Shown: positions 35,372 through 44,857, numbered from the stretch's first letter. The stretch: DNA of 64,000 bases from Aeromonas diversa CDC 2478-85 (GCF_000819805.1 NZ_CDCE01000029.1:250833-314832); one strand, 5' to 3'. Notes: generated by a model from the sequence alone, not told the origin. Numbers and translations are program-made.

Positions 35372-36793
35372 TCAGGAGCTGCGTTCGTCGACGAGAGCAG
35401 CCGGTCGGAACTTCACCAGGAAGGCCACGGTGAGGGCCAGGGTGGTGCCGATCCCGATCACGGTGGATACGGTCATTCCCATCCCAAAGCCGATGGGGGC
35501 GTTGGCCAAGTAGGTGATGCACACTGAGGTCATGAACATGGCCGGAATGGTGCAGATCCAGTGCAGCTTACCCTCTTTGATGAGATAGGCGGCGGCGGCC
35601 CACAGCATGATGACGGCCGTTGTCTGGTTGGCCCAGCCGAAGTAGCGCCAGATCACCCCGAACTCGGCCTTGGAGATGATGAAGCCCAGGACGAACATGG
35701 GGATGGCAATGAGCAGTCGCTTGGCCATCGGCTTCTGAGTCAGGTTCAGGAAGTCGGCGACGATGAGACGGGCGCTGCGAAACGCGGTGTCACCGGAGGT
35801 GATGGGCAGGATCACCACGCCCAGGATGGCCAGGATACCGCCCACGGTGCCGAGCAGACTGGTGGAGACCTCATGCACCACGGCAGAGGGACCGCCATTG
35901 GCCAGGGTGGCGTTCAGGGCATCGGTGCTCTCGTAGAAGGAGAGGCCAAGGGTGCACCAGATGAGGGCGATGATGCCTTCACCTATCATGGCTCCGTAGA
36001 AGATGAAACGGCCGGATTTCTCGTTCTGCATGCAGCGCGCCATCAGTGGGGACTGGGTGGCATGGAAGCCCGAGACAGCGCCACAGGCGATGGTGATGAA
36101 CAAGAGTGGCCACAGCGGTAGCTCGGTCGGGTGCAGGTTGGAGAAATCCATCCCGGTGTTGTAGAACCCCTTGCCCGAGGCGATGAGGCCAACGATAAGA
36201 CCGACCGACATGAACACCAGCAGGGCGCCGAAGATGGGATAGAAGCGGCCGATGATCTTGTCGATGGGGACTATGGTCGCGAGGATGTAGTAGGCAAAAA
36301 TGGCGCCAATCCAGTAGACCAGGTCGGTGGAGGTTAGGTTGGCCAAGAGGCCCGCCGGGCTCAACACGAACACCACGCCCACCAGCATCAACAGCACCAC
36401 GGCGAACAGGTTCATGAAGTGCTTGGCGGCGGTGCCCAGATGCTCACCGACCACGGTCGGCACAGAGGCGCCCTTGGCGCGTACCGACAGCATGCCGGAG
36501 AAATAGTCGTGCACCGCACCCGCAAAGATACAGCCAAACACGATCCACAGCATGGCGACCGGGCCATAGAGGGCGCCCAGGATGGGGCCGAAGATGGGGC
36601 CGACGCCGGCGATGTTGAGTAGCTGCACCAGGTAGACCTTCTTGTCCGACATGGGGACATAGTCCACCCCGTCGGCCATGGTCATGGCCGGTGTTGCCTG
36701 CTCGGGCTTGGGCCCGAAGATGTTCTCTACGAACTTGCCGTAGATGAAGTAGCCGGCTACGAGTAAACCGACGCAGAGGAAAAACCAGATCAT
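35372..36793 (-). CDS. CstA-family carbon starvation/pyruvate transporter, short form
   Basis: 473 residues with about thirteen membrane segments. CstA-type signatures are LLNIAGVGPIFGPILGALYGP, GCIFAGAVHDYFSGMLS, and the ITSGDTAFRSARL and FGWANQTTAVI motifs. It is much shorter than E. coli CstA or BtsT (about 700 residues), lacking their C-terminal extension. The btsS-btsR pair just upstream on the same strand suggests a pyruvate or related carbon-source carrier under their control, as btsT is in E. coli. Confidence 0.87.
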   Translation of the reverse strand: MIWFFLCVGLLVAGYFIYGKFVENIFGPKPEQATPAMTMADGVDYVPMSDKKVYLVQLLNIAGVGPIFGPILGALYGPVAMLWIVFGCIFAGAVHDYFSGMLSVRAKGASVPTVVGEHLGTAAKHFMNLFAVVLLMLVGVVFVLSPAGLLANLTSTDLVYWIGAIFAYYILATIVPIDKIIGRFYPIFGALLVFMSVGLIVGLIASGKGFYNTGMDFSNLHPTELPLWPLLFITIACGAVSGFHATQSPLMARCMQNEKSGRFIFYGAMIGEGIIALIWCTLGLSFYESTDALNATLANGGPSAVVHEVSTSLLGTVGGILAILGVVILPITSGDTAFRSARLIVADFLNLTQKPMAKRLLIAIPMFVLGFIISKAEFGVIWRYFGWANQTTAVIMLWAAAAYLIKEGKLHWICTIPAMFMTSVCITYLANAPIGFGMGMTVSTVIGIGTTLALTVAFLVKFRPAALVDERSS

Positions 36794-36911
36794 TTCGACG
36801 CTCCTTTTCTTTTATTGTGCTTGGCATGGTAGGAGCGCAGGTGTCACTTTGCAGCCTCTTTGCCGCGAGCGGTGGGATGACACGATAAGCGGTTATCAGT
36901 TGTGATCTGCC

Positions 36912-37619
36912 TCACGTCAGGCCGAGCTGATCCCGGATTGAACGCAGGAAACGACGGCTCACCGGTACCGCCTGACCGCAGGAGGTAATCAGCTCCACCT
37001 GATGGCCATCGGTGTGCAGCTCGCGTATCGCGTTGGGGTGGACCAGATACTGGCGGTGGCAGCGTAGCAGAGGGGTGCGTTCCTCCAGCGTCTTGAGCGT
37101 TAGCTGGGTGTGCAGCACTTCGCCCTGATGAGAGTAAACATGCACGCCACCGGGATCGGAGAAGGCGACCTCCACCTCATCGAGCGGCAATACCCTGACC
37201 CGGTCGTGGCAGTAAACGGGCAGTCGGGTGAGAGGCGGAATCAGGGAGGCGAGGGCCTGAGGGGCGAGATCCTGACGCAGCCGCCGCAGCGTCTTGTCGA
37301 GTCGGCGGGGCTCTATGGGTTTGAGCAGGTAATCGAAGGCATTCTCCTCGAAAGCCTGCACTGCGTAGTCGTCGAAGGCGGTAACGAAGACGATGCGCGG
37401 CATGGGGGAGGTGAGCAGTGCCAGCAGCTCCATGCCACTGATCTGCGGCATCTGGATGTCGAGAAACAGCACGTCGGGTTTGTGCTGCTGGATCTGCGCC
37501 AGGGCCTCGATGGCGTTGGCGGCCTCCCCCAGAATTTGAAGGTCGTCTTGCTCGGCCAGCAGCGCCTTGAGCTCGGCACGGGCATAGTGTTCGTCATCAA
37601 TGATGAGGGCGGTGATCAT
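36912..37619 (-). CDS. btsR: LytTR response regulator BtsR
   Basis: 235 residues. A receiver domain has IIDDEHYAR, phospho-acceptor Asp54 in LFLDIQMP, the VTAFDDYAVQAFEENAFDYLLKP switch region, and a C-terminal LytTR DNA-binding domain (about 130-235: LRCHRQYLVHPNAI). It is the partner of the sensor kinase upstream; its start overlaps the kinase stop by four bases. The longer in-frame reading to 37769 lies within the kinase gene and is rejected. It probably controls the adjacent cstA-family gene. Confidence 0.9.
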   Translation of the reverse strand: MITALIIDDEHYARAELKALLAEQDDLQILGEAANAIEALAQIQQHKPDVLFLDIQMPQISGMELLALLTSPMPRIVFVTAFDDYAVQAFEENAFDYLLKPIEPRRLDKTLRRLRQDLAPQALASLIPPLTRLPVYCHDRVRVLPLDEVEVAFSDPGGVHVYSHQGEVLHTQLTLKTLEERTPLLRCHRQYLVHPNAIRELHTDGHQVELITSCGQAVPVSRRFLRSIRDQLGLT

Positions 37620-39295
37620 AGCGGCTCTCTGGGTAGGCTCAGTATGGTGCGGGTATAGCTGCCGTGTTGGCACTCGACGGTCAGGGTGGCTCGGGGGCCG
37701 CAGGCGCTCATGAGACGGCGCTCTACCAGCGTCATGCCCAGCCCGTCGCCTGCCTCTTCCCGTTGCCACAAGCCGGCATTGTCCTCAATGGTGAGGGTCA
37801 CCAGTTCCCCCAGGTCTGCACTGGAGATGAGGATCTTGCCCTGGGTGAGCAGCTGCGCCGTGCCGTGTTTGATGGCGTTTTCGATGAGGGGCTGCAGGGT
37901 GAAACTCGGCAGTTTCAGAGGCAGGTGGGCGGGGTCGATGTGGCGTTCGACGCTCAGACGATCGCCAAAGCGAGCCAGCTCGATCTCGAGATAGTCATCG
38001 CAGTGTTCCAGCTCTTCGGCCAGGGTTGAGAGCTTCTCCTGGCGTTTTAAGTTCTTGCGAAAGAAGCGGGAGAGGTGCAGGAGCAGCTCCCGTGCTCGCT
38101 GAGGGTTACTGCGAGTGATGGCACCTATGGTGTTGAGGGTGTTAAAGAGAAAATGGGGGTTGACCTGAGTGTGCAGTAGCCGTAGCTCGGCCTGCATCAG
38201 CTGGTGTTTTTGCTGCTCGAGCCGGCCGCTGAGTAGCTGGTGGGAGAGGAGGGTGGCGATACCCTCACCCAGGGTGCGATTGAATTTCAGAAAGAGTCGC
38301 TGCCTCGGCTCATAGAGCTTGATGGTGCCGATCACCTCCTGCTCACCCTGCAACGGGATAACCAGCACAGAGCCGAGCGGGCAGTGACTGGCCAGAGAGC
38401 ATTGATAGGGAGTGCTGTTGCCATCGGCAAACAGCACCCGATTCAGCGTCATGGCATCCAGGGTGAGTGGGGAGGAGATGGGGGTGCCCGGCAGGTGATG
38501 GTCCTGCCCGATACCGGTGAAGGCGAGGATGGCGTGCCGATCCGTGATGGCTACGGCCCCCACCCCCGTCTCTTCCTGCACGATGCGGGCAATGGCTCGG
38601 CTTGCCTCCGGGGTAAAGCCGTCGTGCAGCAGACCCACGGTGCGCTGGGCGATGCGAAGAGCCTTGGCGGACGAGTCGCTCGAGAATTTTTCATACATCC
38701 ATTTCTGATCGCGGATCATGCTGATAAACAGCGCCGCGCCGAGGGCGTTGGCGGTGAGCATGGGGATGGCGATGTGGCGCACCAACTCGAGGGCGTCGGC
38801 GAATGGGCGGGCTACCAGCAGAATGATGATCATCTGCAGCGCTTCGGCCACGAAGGTGGTGATGAGAGCAACCTTGGGATGAAACAGGGTATCGAGGCGG
38901 TCGCGGCGCAGTAGATACCAGTGGACCAGACCGCCGAGCAGCCCCTCGACTGTGGTGGAGATGGCGCAGGCCACATCGGTGAAGCCACCCAGAGTCCAGC
39001 GATGCAGGCCACCGGTGAGGCCCACCAACAGACCGGTCAGGGGACCCCCCAGCAATCCGCCCAATACGGCACCCACAGCGCGGGTGTTGGCGATGGCCCC
39101 CTGGGTCTCCAGGCCAAAATAGGTGCCCATGATGCAGAACGAAGAGAAGAGGAAATAGATCACCACCTTGTGGGGAAGTCGGACCGAGTAGTTGACCAAG
39201 GGGTGAAACAGCGGTGTCTTGGAGAAGAGATAGGCGATGACCAGAAAGACGCTCATCTGTTGCAGCAGGGAGAGAACCAGCAGCATCATATTCAT
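37616..39295 (-). CDS. btsS: Sensor histidine kinase BtsS (LytS type)
   Basis: 559 residues closely similar to E. coli BtsS/YehU by eye. Five to six membrane helices of the 5TMR_LYT type (SIANTR.GAV.GGLLGGP-like segment at 45-75), then a GAF-like domain (about 215-340: GVGAVAITDRHAILAFTGIGQDHHLPG), the His-kinase motif HTQVNPHFLFNTLNTIG and an ATPase domain (LQPLIENAIKHG, GLGMTLVERRL). E. coli BtsS senses extracellular pyruvate. The start could instead be the ATG at 39289, which has AAGGA at better spacing. Confidence 0.92.
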   Translation of the reverse strand: MNMMLLVLSLLQQMSVFLVIAYLFSKTPLFHPLVNYSVRLPHKVVIYFLFSSFCIMGTYFGLETQGAIANTRAVGAVLGGLLGGPLTGLLVGLTGGLHRWTLGGFTDVACAISTTVEGLLGGLVHWYLLRRDRLDTLFHPKVALITTFVAEALQMIIILLVARPFADALELVRHIAIPMLTANALGAALFISMIRDQKWMYEKFSSDSSAKALRIAQRTVGLLHDGFTPEASRAIARIVQEETGVGAVAITDRHAILAFTGIGQDHHLPGTPISSPLTLDAMTLNRVLFADGNSTPYQCSLASHCPLGSVLVIPLQGEQEVIGTIKLYEPRQRLFLKFNRTLGEGIATLLSHQLLSGRLEQQKHQLMQAELRLLHTQVNPHFLFNTLNTIGAITRSNPQRARELLLHLSRFFRKNLKRQEKLSTLAEELEHCDDYLEIELARFGDRLSVERHIDPAHLPLKLPSFTLQPLIENAIKHGTAQLLTQGKILISSADLGELVTLTIEDNAGLWQREEAGDGLGMTLVERRLMSACGPRATLTVECQHGSYTRTILSLPREPL

Positions 39296-39487
39296 CCTTG
39301 CTGAAAAACGGCGCCATGGTACGCGCTGGTGGGATCAGTGGAAGTCCGGGGGCATCATAACGAGATCTCTCTCACAGACTCATCTCCCTGACAGGAGATA
39401 ACTGATGCCATAGGCGTCGATTTTTTGCACACGGTACGATAGAGCAGGGAATGGGTGGTCCGAATAGATTATTCAGGGTTGTCCAAT

Positions 39488-39516
39488 GAGTTATCCCCAG
39501 CTTCTGGGGATAACTC
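39488..39516. repeat. Perfect 13-base hairpin overlapping the HD-GYP stop codon
   Basis: GAGTTATCCCCAG-ctt-CTGGGGATAACTC. The right arm includes the first bases of the HD-GYP stop codon (39515-39517). It could terminate or stabilise the 3' end of that mRNA, but no T tract follows on the minus strand. The remainder of 39296-39487 shows no gene. Confidence 0.6.
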
Positions 39517-40747
39517 AGAAAGCAAAATAATAACTGAAGCGGCGGCTCAGGTTGAAAAACTGACGCTGTGCCTCGTCGAGCTCTTCGATAAGACAGGCCC
39601 GAACTATGGTGCGCTCATCCTCTTTCAGATCCACCATGGCAACCCCTTCCTGCCTCTGCCCCTTGATGTAAGGGAGGATCTTGGGTTTCAGTGCCGACGA
39701 TGGCTCGGAGGAGAGTACCAGCGCGATGCTCTCGTCAGAGAGCTGCACCAGTGTCCCTGGCGGATAGATCCCCAGAATTTTGATGAGCAACTTCACCTGG
39801 TCTGGTTCAAATTTACCCTGAGACTGTTTGAAGAGCTGGCTGACCACCTGATTGGGTGGTGCAGGGAAGCCACTCATACGCGGGTGGAGCAACTCGTCAT
39901 AGTAGTCCACCAGGCTGATGAGACGCGTGAGGGGGGAGATGTCTTCACCCTTGAGTCCCTTGGGATAGCCACTGCCATCGAGCCGCTCATGATGCTGTAA
40001 GGCCACGGCGCGGATCTTGGGCTCGAAGGCCTTGAGCTGGGTCAGCATCTCGAATCCGTATTGAGGGTGCATGCGCAAGAAATTGATTTCGGCCTTGTTC
40101 AGCTCTCCCCGCTTCTGGGTGATCTGGGTGGGCACCCTGAGTTCACCGATATCGTGGACCAGGCCGGCCAGTCCCACCTCCTCGATCTCGATGGGGGTCA
40201 TGCCAAGTTCTCGTGCCATTAACATGGCCAGGTAGGCCACATTGAGGCTGTGCTGCAGCAAGACATCGGCGTGGGTTGAGCGAATAAGATGCAGACCGAG
40301 GGGCCCCTCATGCAGGGCTATCTGAGCGGCCGCATTGCGCACTATCTGTGCCGTGTTGGCCAATCCTTCATCGGGTTTGAGGTTGAGTGCTCCAAGTGCG
40401 TCGCGAAGCTCCGATACGGACTGGCTAAAGGCTTTCTCGGCCACCCGCATGGAGCGTCGAAACGCCTTCTCATCGAAGGGGAGTGGCCCCGATGGTTCAG
40501 CAATCACCGGAATGGGGGGGGGCTCTTTGATCACCTCACCGCGGATCAGCGGCTCAAGGGGGAGATCGCTCTTGTCGGTATCCACCATCACCAGCATGGT
40601 GGAGTCGAGATGGCGAATGATGTTGAGTTGATCCTCATCCTTTATCTTGAACGCATTGAACATGAAGGGGTGGTTTTTCCACCCGCCAGGCAGGTGGACA
40701 AAGTGACCGACTCGCAGCTGCTCGATAGAGGCCTGGATCAATGGCAT
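39515..40747 (-). CDS. HD-GYP domain cyclic-di-GMP phosphodiesterase
   Basis: 410 residues. An N-terminal DUF3391-like domain (about 1-75, VGHFVHLPGGWKNHPF) precedes the HD-GYP domain: HSLNVAYLAML with His166, HDIGE at 198-202, HP at about 227 and HHERLDGSGYPKG with GYP at 260-262. The metal ligands look complete, so c-di-GMP hydrolysis to GMP is expected. It is soluble, with no membrane segments or receiver domain. It stands alone between btsS and adhE; its activity would oppose the diguanylate cyclase at 11-12 kb. Confidence 0.9.
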   Translation of the reverse strand: MPLIQASIEQLRVGHFVHLPGGWKNHPFMFNAFKIKDEDQLNIIRHLDSTMLVMVDTDKSDLPLEPLIRGEVIKEPPPIPVIAEPSGPLPFDEKAFRRSMRVAEKAFSQSVSELRDALGALNLKPDEGLANTAQIVRNAAAQIALHEGPLGLHLIRSTHADVLLQHSLNVAYLAMLMARELGMTPIEIEEVGLAGLVHDIGELRVPTQITQKRGELNKAEINFLRMHPQYGFEMLTQLKAFEPKIRAVALQHHERLDGSGYPKGLKGEDISPLTRLISLVDYYDELLHPRMSGFPAPPNQVVSQLFKQSQGKFEPDQVKLLIKILGIYPPGTLVQLSDESIALVLSSEPSSALKPKILPYIKGQRQEGVAMVDLKEDERTIVRACLIEELDEAQRQFFNLSRRFSYYFAF

Positions 40748-40801
40748 GGCGTTATCCCTTTGCGCTATATAGCTAAACCTAGCAAGGAGATAGCAGAAAA
40801 G

Positions 40802-40826
40802 AAAAGCCCGCGCTGTGCGCGGGCTT
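40802..40826 (-). terminator. Terminator after adhE
   Basis: AAGCCCGCGC-tgt-GCGCGGGCTT, ten perfect pairs; on the minus strand it is followed by TTTC(T)TTTC. It lies 20 bases after the adhE stop. Confidence 0.88.
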
Positions 40827-40845
40827 ATCTTTAGAGCGAAGAAGA

Positions 40846-43512
40846 TTAGGCTTTGGCCTTCTTCTTGCTGTCAACCTTCTCGGCCTTGGGGGCTTCGGCG
40901 GCTGCAGTGCCCTCGGTGAAGGGACGACCGTAGTAGGAGTCCAGCAGCACCTGCTTGAGTTCGCTGATCAGCGGGTAGCGCGGGTTGGCGCCGGTGCACT
41001 GGTCATCGAAGGCCTCTACGGCCAGCTGATCAACGGCGGCCAGGAAGGCTTCTTCGGATACGCCGGCTTCGCGGATGGAGGCCGGGATACCCAGGGTGGC
41101 CTTCAGCTCGTCCAGCCAGGTCAGCAGCTTCTCGATCTTGGCGGCGGTGCGGTCACCGGCGGCGGTCAGACCCAGGTGGTCGGCCACTTCGGCGTAGCGA
41201 CGGCGAGCCTGCGGACGGTCGTATTGGGAGAACGCGGTCTGCTTGGTCGGGTTGTCATTCGCGTTGTAGCGGATGACGTTGCTGATCAGCAGGGCGTTGG
41301 CCAGACCGTGCGGAATGTGGAACTCGGCACCCAGCTTGTGGGCCATGGAGTGACACACACCCAGGAAGGCGTTGGCAAACGCGATACCGGCGATGGTGGC
41401 CGCGTTGTGTACCTTCTCACGAGCGATCGGGTCGTTGGCACCGTTCTGATAGCTGGAGGGCAGGTATTCCTTCAGCAGTTTCAGAGCTTGCAGGGCCTGA
41501 CCGTCGGAGTACTCGTTGGCCAGTACGGAAACGTAAGCTTCCATGGCGTGAGTGACGGCGTCGATACCACCGAAGGCGCACAGGGATTTGGGCATGCCCA
41601 TCACCAGGTTGGCGTCGACGATAGCCATGTTCGGGGTCAGCTCGTAGTCGGCCAGCGGGTACTTCACGCCGGTGGCGTCGTCGGTCACGACCGCAAACGG
41701 AGTCACTTCAGAACCGGTACCGGAAGTGGTGGTGATACAGACCAGCTCGGCCTTCACGCCCATCTTCGGGAACTTGTAGATACGCTTGCGGATGTCCATG
41801 AAGCGCATGGCCAGGTCTTCGAACGCGGTGTTCGGGTGTTCGTACATCACCCACATGATCTTGGCCGCATCCATCGGTGAACCACCACCCAGGGCGACGA
41901 TCACGTCCGGTTTGAAGGAGTTGGCCATTTCGGCACCCTTACGCACCACGGTCAGGGTCGGGTCAGCTTCTACTTCGTAGAACACTTCCACTTCCATGTT
42001 CATGCCCTTGAGCAGGCGCACCACTTCATCGGCATAGCCGTTGTTGAACAGGAAGCGGTCGGTCACGATCATGGCGCGCTTCTTACCTTCCAGGTCGCCA
42101 AGGGCGATCGGCAGGGAGCCACGACGGAAGTAGATGGATTTCGGAAGTTTGTGCCACAGCATGTTTTCTGCCCGTTTTGCGACTGTCTTCTTGTTGATCA
42201 GGTGCTTGGGACCCACGTTCTCGGAGATGGAGTTACCACCCCAGGAGCCGCAACCCAGCGTCAGGGAAGGAGCCATGGCGAAGTTGTACAGGTCGCCGAT
42301 ACCGCCCTGAGTGGTCGGGGTGTTGATCAGGATACGAGCGGTCTTCATCTTGTCGCCGAAGTACTTGATGCGGTCGGCGTTGCGATCCTGGTCGGTGTAG
42401 AGACCGGAGGTGTGGCCGATACCACCCAGGTTGACCATGTCGCAGGCCATCTCGACGGCTTCTTCGAAGGTCTTGGCGCGGAACATACCGAGCAGCGGGG
42501 AGAGCTTCTCGTGAGCGAACTCTTCCTCTTCACAGATTTTCAGGCCTTCACCGATCAGGATCTTGGTGTCGGCAGGCACGGTGACACCGGCCATTTCGGC
42601 GATCTTGATGGCCGGTTGGCCAACGATGTTGGCGTTCAGGGCGCCGTTGATCAGGATGACCTTGCGAACCTTGTCGGCTTCGTCTTTGGCCAGCACATAG
42701 CCCTTGTGGGAGGCGAAGCGCTCTTTCACCTGGTCGTAGACGGCGTCAACGACGATGACGGCTTGCTCAGAGGCACAGACCACACCGTTGTCGAAGGTCT
42801 TGGACATCAGTACGGAGGCGACGGCACGCTTGACGTCGGCGGTTTCGTCGATGACGACAGGTACGTTACCGGCACCCACGCCGATGGCCGGCTTACCGGA
42901 GGAGTAGGCGGCCTTCACCATGCCCGGGCCACCGGTGGCCAGGATCAGGTTGATGTCGTTGTGCTTCATCAGGGCGTTGGAGAGCTCAACAGAGGGTTGG
43001 TCAATCCAGCCGATGATGTCTTTCGGTGCACCGGCGGCGATAGCGGCATCCAGAACCAGCTTGGCAGCGGTGTTGGTGGCATTCTTGGCGCGGGGGTGCG
43101 GAGAGAAGATGATGGCGTTGCGGGTCTTCAGGGAGATGAGAGATTTGAAGATCGCGGTAGAGGTCGGGTTGGTGGTCGGTACGATACCGCAGATGATGCC
43201 CACCGGCTCGGCGATGGTGATGGTGCCCATCTCGTCATCCTCGCTGAGGATGCCGCAGGTCTTCTCTTCCTTGTACTTGTTGTAGATGTATTCGGAGGCG
43301 AAGTGGTTCTTGATCACCTTGTCTTCGATGATGCCCATGCCGGACTCTTCGACGGCCATCTGGGCCAGGGGAATACGGGCGTTGTTGGCGGCCAGGGCAG
43401 CGGCGCGGAAGATCTTGTCAACCTGCTCTTGAGAGAAAGTAGCGAATTCACGCTGAGCTTCCTTCACACGGGCGACCAGTGCATCCAGTTCTGCCAAGTT
43501 GGTTACTGCCAT
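40846..43512 (-). CDS. adhE: Bifunctional aldehyde-alcohol dehydrogenase AdhE
   Basis: 888 residues. The N-terminal CoA-acylating aldehyde dehydrogenase (about 1-440) has the catalytic cysteine in KTFDNGVVCASEQ. A linker leads to the C-terminal iron alcohol dehydrogenase (about 450-870) with GGGSPMDAAK, TTSGTGSEVTPFAV and the iron-binding HAMEAY, HSMAHKLG and HGLANALL histidines. It reduces acetyl-CoA to ethanol during fermentation. The ATG at 43512 (MAVTNLAEL) matches E. coli and has AGGAG at nine bases; the ATG at 43521 is too close to it. A Lys/Ala-rich tail ends the protein. A perfect FNR site lies upstream. Confidence 0.97.
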   Translation of the reverse strand: MAVTNLAELDALVARVKEAQREFATFSQEQVDKIFRAAALAANNARIPLAQMAVEESGMGIIEDKVIKNHFASEYIYNKYKEEKTCGILSEDDEMGTITIAEPVGIICGIVPTTNPTSTAIFKSLISLKTRNAIIFSPHPRAKNATNTAAKLVLDAAIAAGAPKDIIGWIDQPSVELSNALMKHNDINLILATGGPGMVKAAYSSGKPAIGVGAGNVPVVIDETADVKRAVASVLMSKTFDNGVVCASEQAVIVVDAVYDQVKERFASHKGYVLAKDEADKVRKVILINGALNANIVGQPAIKIAEMAGVTVPADTKILIGEGLKICEEEEFAHEKLSPLLGMFRAKTFEEAVEMACDMVNLGGIGHTSGLYTDQDRNADRIKYFGDKMKTARILINTPTTQGGIGDLYNFAMAPSLTLGCGSWGGNSISENVGPKHLINKKTVAKRAENMLWHKLPKSIYFRRGSLPIALGDLEGKKRAMIVTDRFLFNNGYADEVVRLLKGMNMEVEVFYEVEADPTLTVVRKGAEMANSFKPDVIVALGGGSPMDAAKIMWVMYEHPNTAFEDLAMRFMDIRKRIYKFPKMGVKAELVCITTTSGTGSEVTPFAVVTDDATGVKYPLADYELTPNMAIVDANLVMGMPKSLCAFGGIDAVTHAMEAYVSVLANEYSDGQALQALKLLKEYLPSSYQNGANDPIAREKVHNAATIAGIAFANAFLGVCHSMAHKLGAEFHIPHGLANALLISNVIRYNANDNPTKQTAFSQYDRPQARRRYAEVADHLGLTAAGDRTAAKIEKLLTWLDELKATLGIPASIREAGVSEEAFLAAVDQLAVEAFDDQCTGANPRYPLISELKQVLLDSYYGRPFTEGTAAAEAPKAEKVDSKKKAKA

Positions 43513-43684
43513 AGATGTCATCTCCTGATGATTTTTGAAAACTGTTTAACAAAACGTTGTGAGAAATTTTCAGGCTTGGCAATTATAGCCACAGCTCGGT
43601 GAGCCATTCACTCTATCTGGGTATTGCATGCCTTGTTAAACTGCTTTCGACACCGATTATAGGGGCGAGGGAACCCTGAAAAAA

Positions 43685-43698
43685 TTGATCCCGATCAA
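43685..43698. promoter_or_regulatory. FNR binding site upstream of adhE
   Basis: TTGAT-cccg-ATCAA is an exact match to the FNR consensus TTGATN4ATCAA. It lies about 173 bases upstream of the adhE start, consistent with anaerobic regulation of ethanol fermentation. The position relative to the transcription start is unknown, so activation versus repression is open. Confidence 0.8.
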
Positions 43699-43894
43699 AT
43701 GTAACAAAAGAACAAAAGAAATTTTTTTTCATCGCCTCACGCCGCAACAGAGTCAGGCCGGAACGGGCGGTGATATATGCGGCGCTTTGGTTTTTTGTTT
43801 TTTAAAAACAAGGTATTAGTCCTGTTTTTGCGTGGTTGTTCAGCGTTAATCACCCCTTTGTGCAGAGAGTGACCAAGGGAAAGAAGAGGACATC

Positions 43895-43939
43895 ATGAGA
43901 GATTTTCTATTACAAATTGAATCAAATACGGTGAATTAG
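43895..43939 (+). CDS. Possible 14-residue leader-type peptide
   Basis: ATG at 43895 with AAGAGGA four bases upstream, reading MRDFLLQIESNTVN and then TAG. It lies 266 bases ahead of marC. The good ribosome site is the only support. It could be chance. Confidence 0.2.
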   Translation: MRDFLLQIESNTVN

Positions 43940-44204
43940 TCTCCTTCGCCCGAGGTCGGGGTGCGACTCGGTAGTGGAGTAGGATGAGGTATTTCGTGAT
44001 GTGACCGTCTTGTTGCTAGATTGTGCTGAGTGTGACGAAGTTCGGGTCTGTGCTGACCAATGTTGTGTTGCAAACTTGTGTGTTATTAGCCGGATTATCT
44101 GGAATCAGGGCAAATGGCCAAGATTAACTAATTGGCCTGCGCCATAGTGTTGATGTAAATTTACGCATGCTTTGAACATCGCCCTTCAGTGTGAACAGGA
44201 CGCC

Positions 44205-44840
44205 ATGGCTGAACTCGACTTCTCCCTCTATCTCAAATTTTTCATTGGCCTCATCGCCATCATCAACCCGCTCGGGTTGCTGCCGGTTTTTGTCAGTTTG
44301 ACCAGCCATCAGAGCCCGGCCGAACGGATGAAGACCAACACCACAGCCAACTTGGCGGTGATGGTGATCCTGCTGGTCTCCATGTATCTGGGTCAGCTTA
44401 TTCTCGATGGATTTGGTATTTCTCTGGCATCGTTTCGTATCGCCGGTGGTTCGCTCATTACCCTGATCGCCTGGTCCATGCTGCAGGGTAAGCTCGGTGA
44501 GGTAAAACATAACAAGGAAGAGAAGGGGGAGCTGGCCGCTCGCGAGTCGATCGCCGTGGTTCCTCTGGCGCTGCCCTTGATGGCCGGGCCGGGCGCCATC
44601 TCGTCGGTCATCGTCTATGCCAGCCAGAGTCACTGGCAGCAGCTTATCGGCATGTCCATCGTGGTGGTGGTCTTCTCGTTCTGTTCCTGGCTCATCTTCC
44701 GTGCCGCGCCGCTGCTGTTCAAGCTGATGGGCAACACGGGTATCAACGTGGTGACTCGTATCATGGGGCTCATCATGATGGCTCTGGGCATCGAGATCAT
44801 GGTGGCGGGGATCAAGGCGATGTTTCCTGCGCTTGTTTAA
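44205..44840 (+). CDS. ychE: MarC family integral membrane protein (YchE)
   Basis: 211 residues with six membrane helices and MarC signatures: LIAIINPLGLLPVFVSLT, SFRIAGGSLITLIAWSM and VVPLALPLMAGPGAISSVIV. Function is not established in the family. The position between adhE (divergent) and oppA matches E. coli ychE exactly. AGGA precedes the ATG at 44205. A terminator follows. Confidence 0.92.
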   Translation: MAELDFSLYLKFFIGLIAIINPLGLLPVFVSLTSHQSPAERMKTNTTANLAVMVILLVSMYLGQLILDGFGISLASFRIAGGSLITLIAWSMLQGKLGEVKHNKEEKGELAARESIAVVPLALPLMAGPGAISSVIVYASQSHWQQLIGMSIVVVVFSFCSWLIFRAAPLLFKLMGNTGINVVTRIMGLIMMALGIEIMVAGIKAMFPALV

Positions 44841-44857
44841 GCCCGAACATGCTGACA

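Larger units (their letters stand above)
43513..44204. other. 692-base intergenic region between adhE and marC
   Basis: It holds the adhE promoter region, including the FNR palindrome annotated separately, AT-rich tracts around 43715-43730 and 43790-43810, and a possible 14-codon reading frame at 43895. No tRNA or clear small RNA was recognised. The corresponding E. coli interval is also long and carries multiple adhE promoters. Confidence 0.6.

Noticed and set aside
35238-35513. Short plus-strand frames between the OB/AGE gene and the CstA-family gene
   Set aside because: They run into the antisense of the CstA gene and through its terminator hairpin, with no family similarity.
39488-39516. 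DnaA-box-like TTATCCCCA within the hairpin at the HD-GYP stop
   Set aside because: It differs from TTWTNCACA at a key position and stands as a single inverted pair, so an origin is not supported.
42151-43602. 483-residue frame antisense to adhE
   Set aside because: Glycine/valine/aspartate-rich shadow of a GC-rich gene; adhE on the opposite strand is unambiguous.
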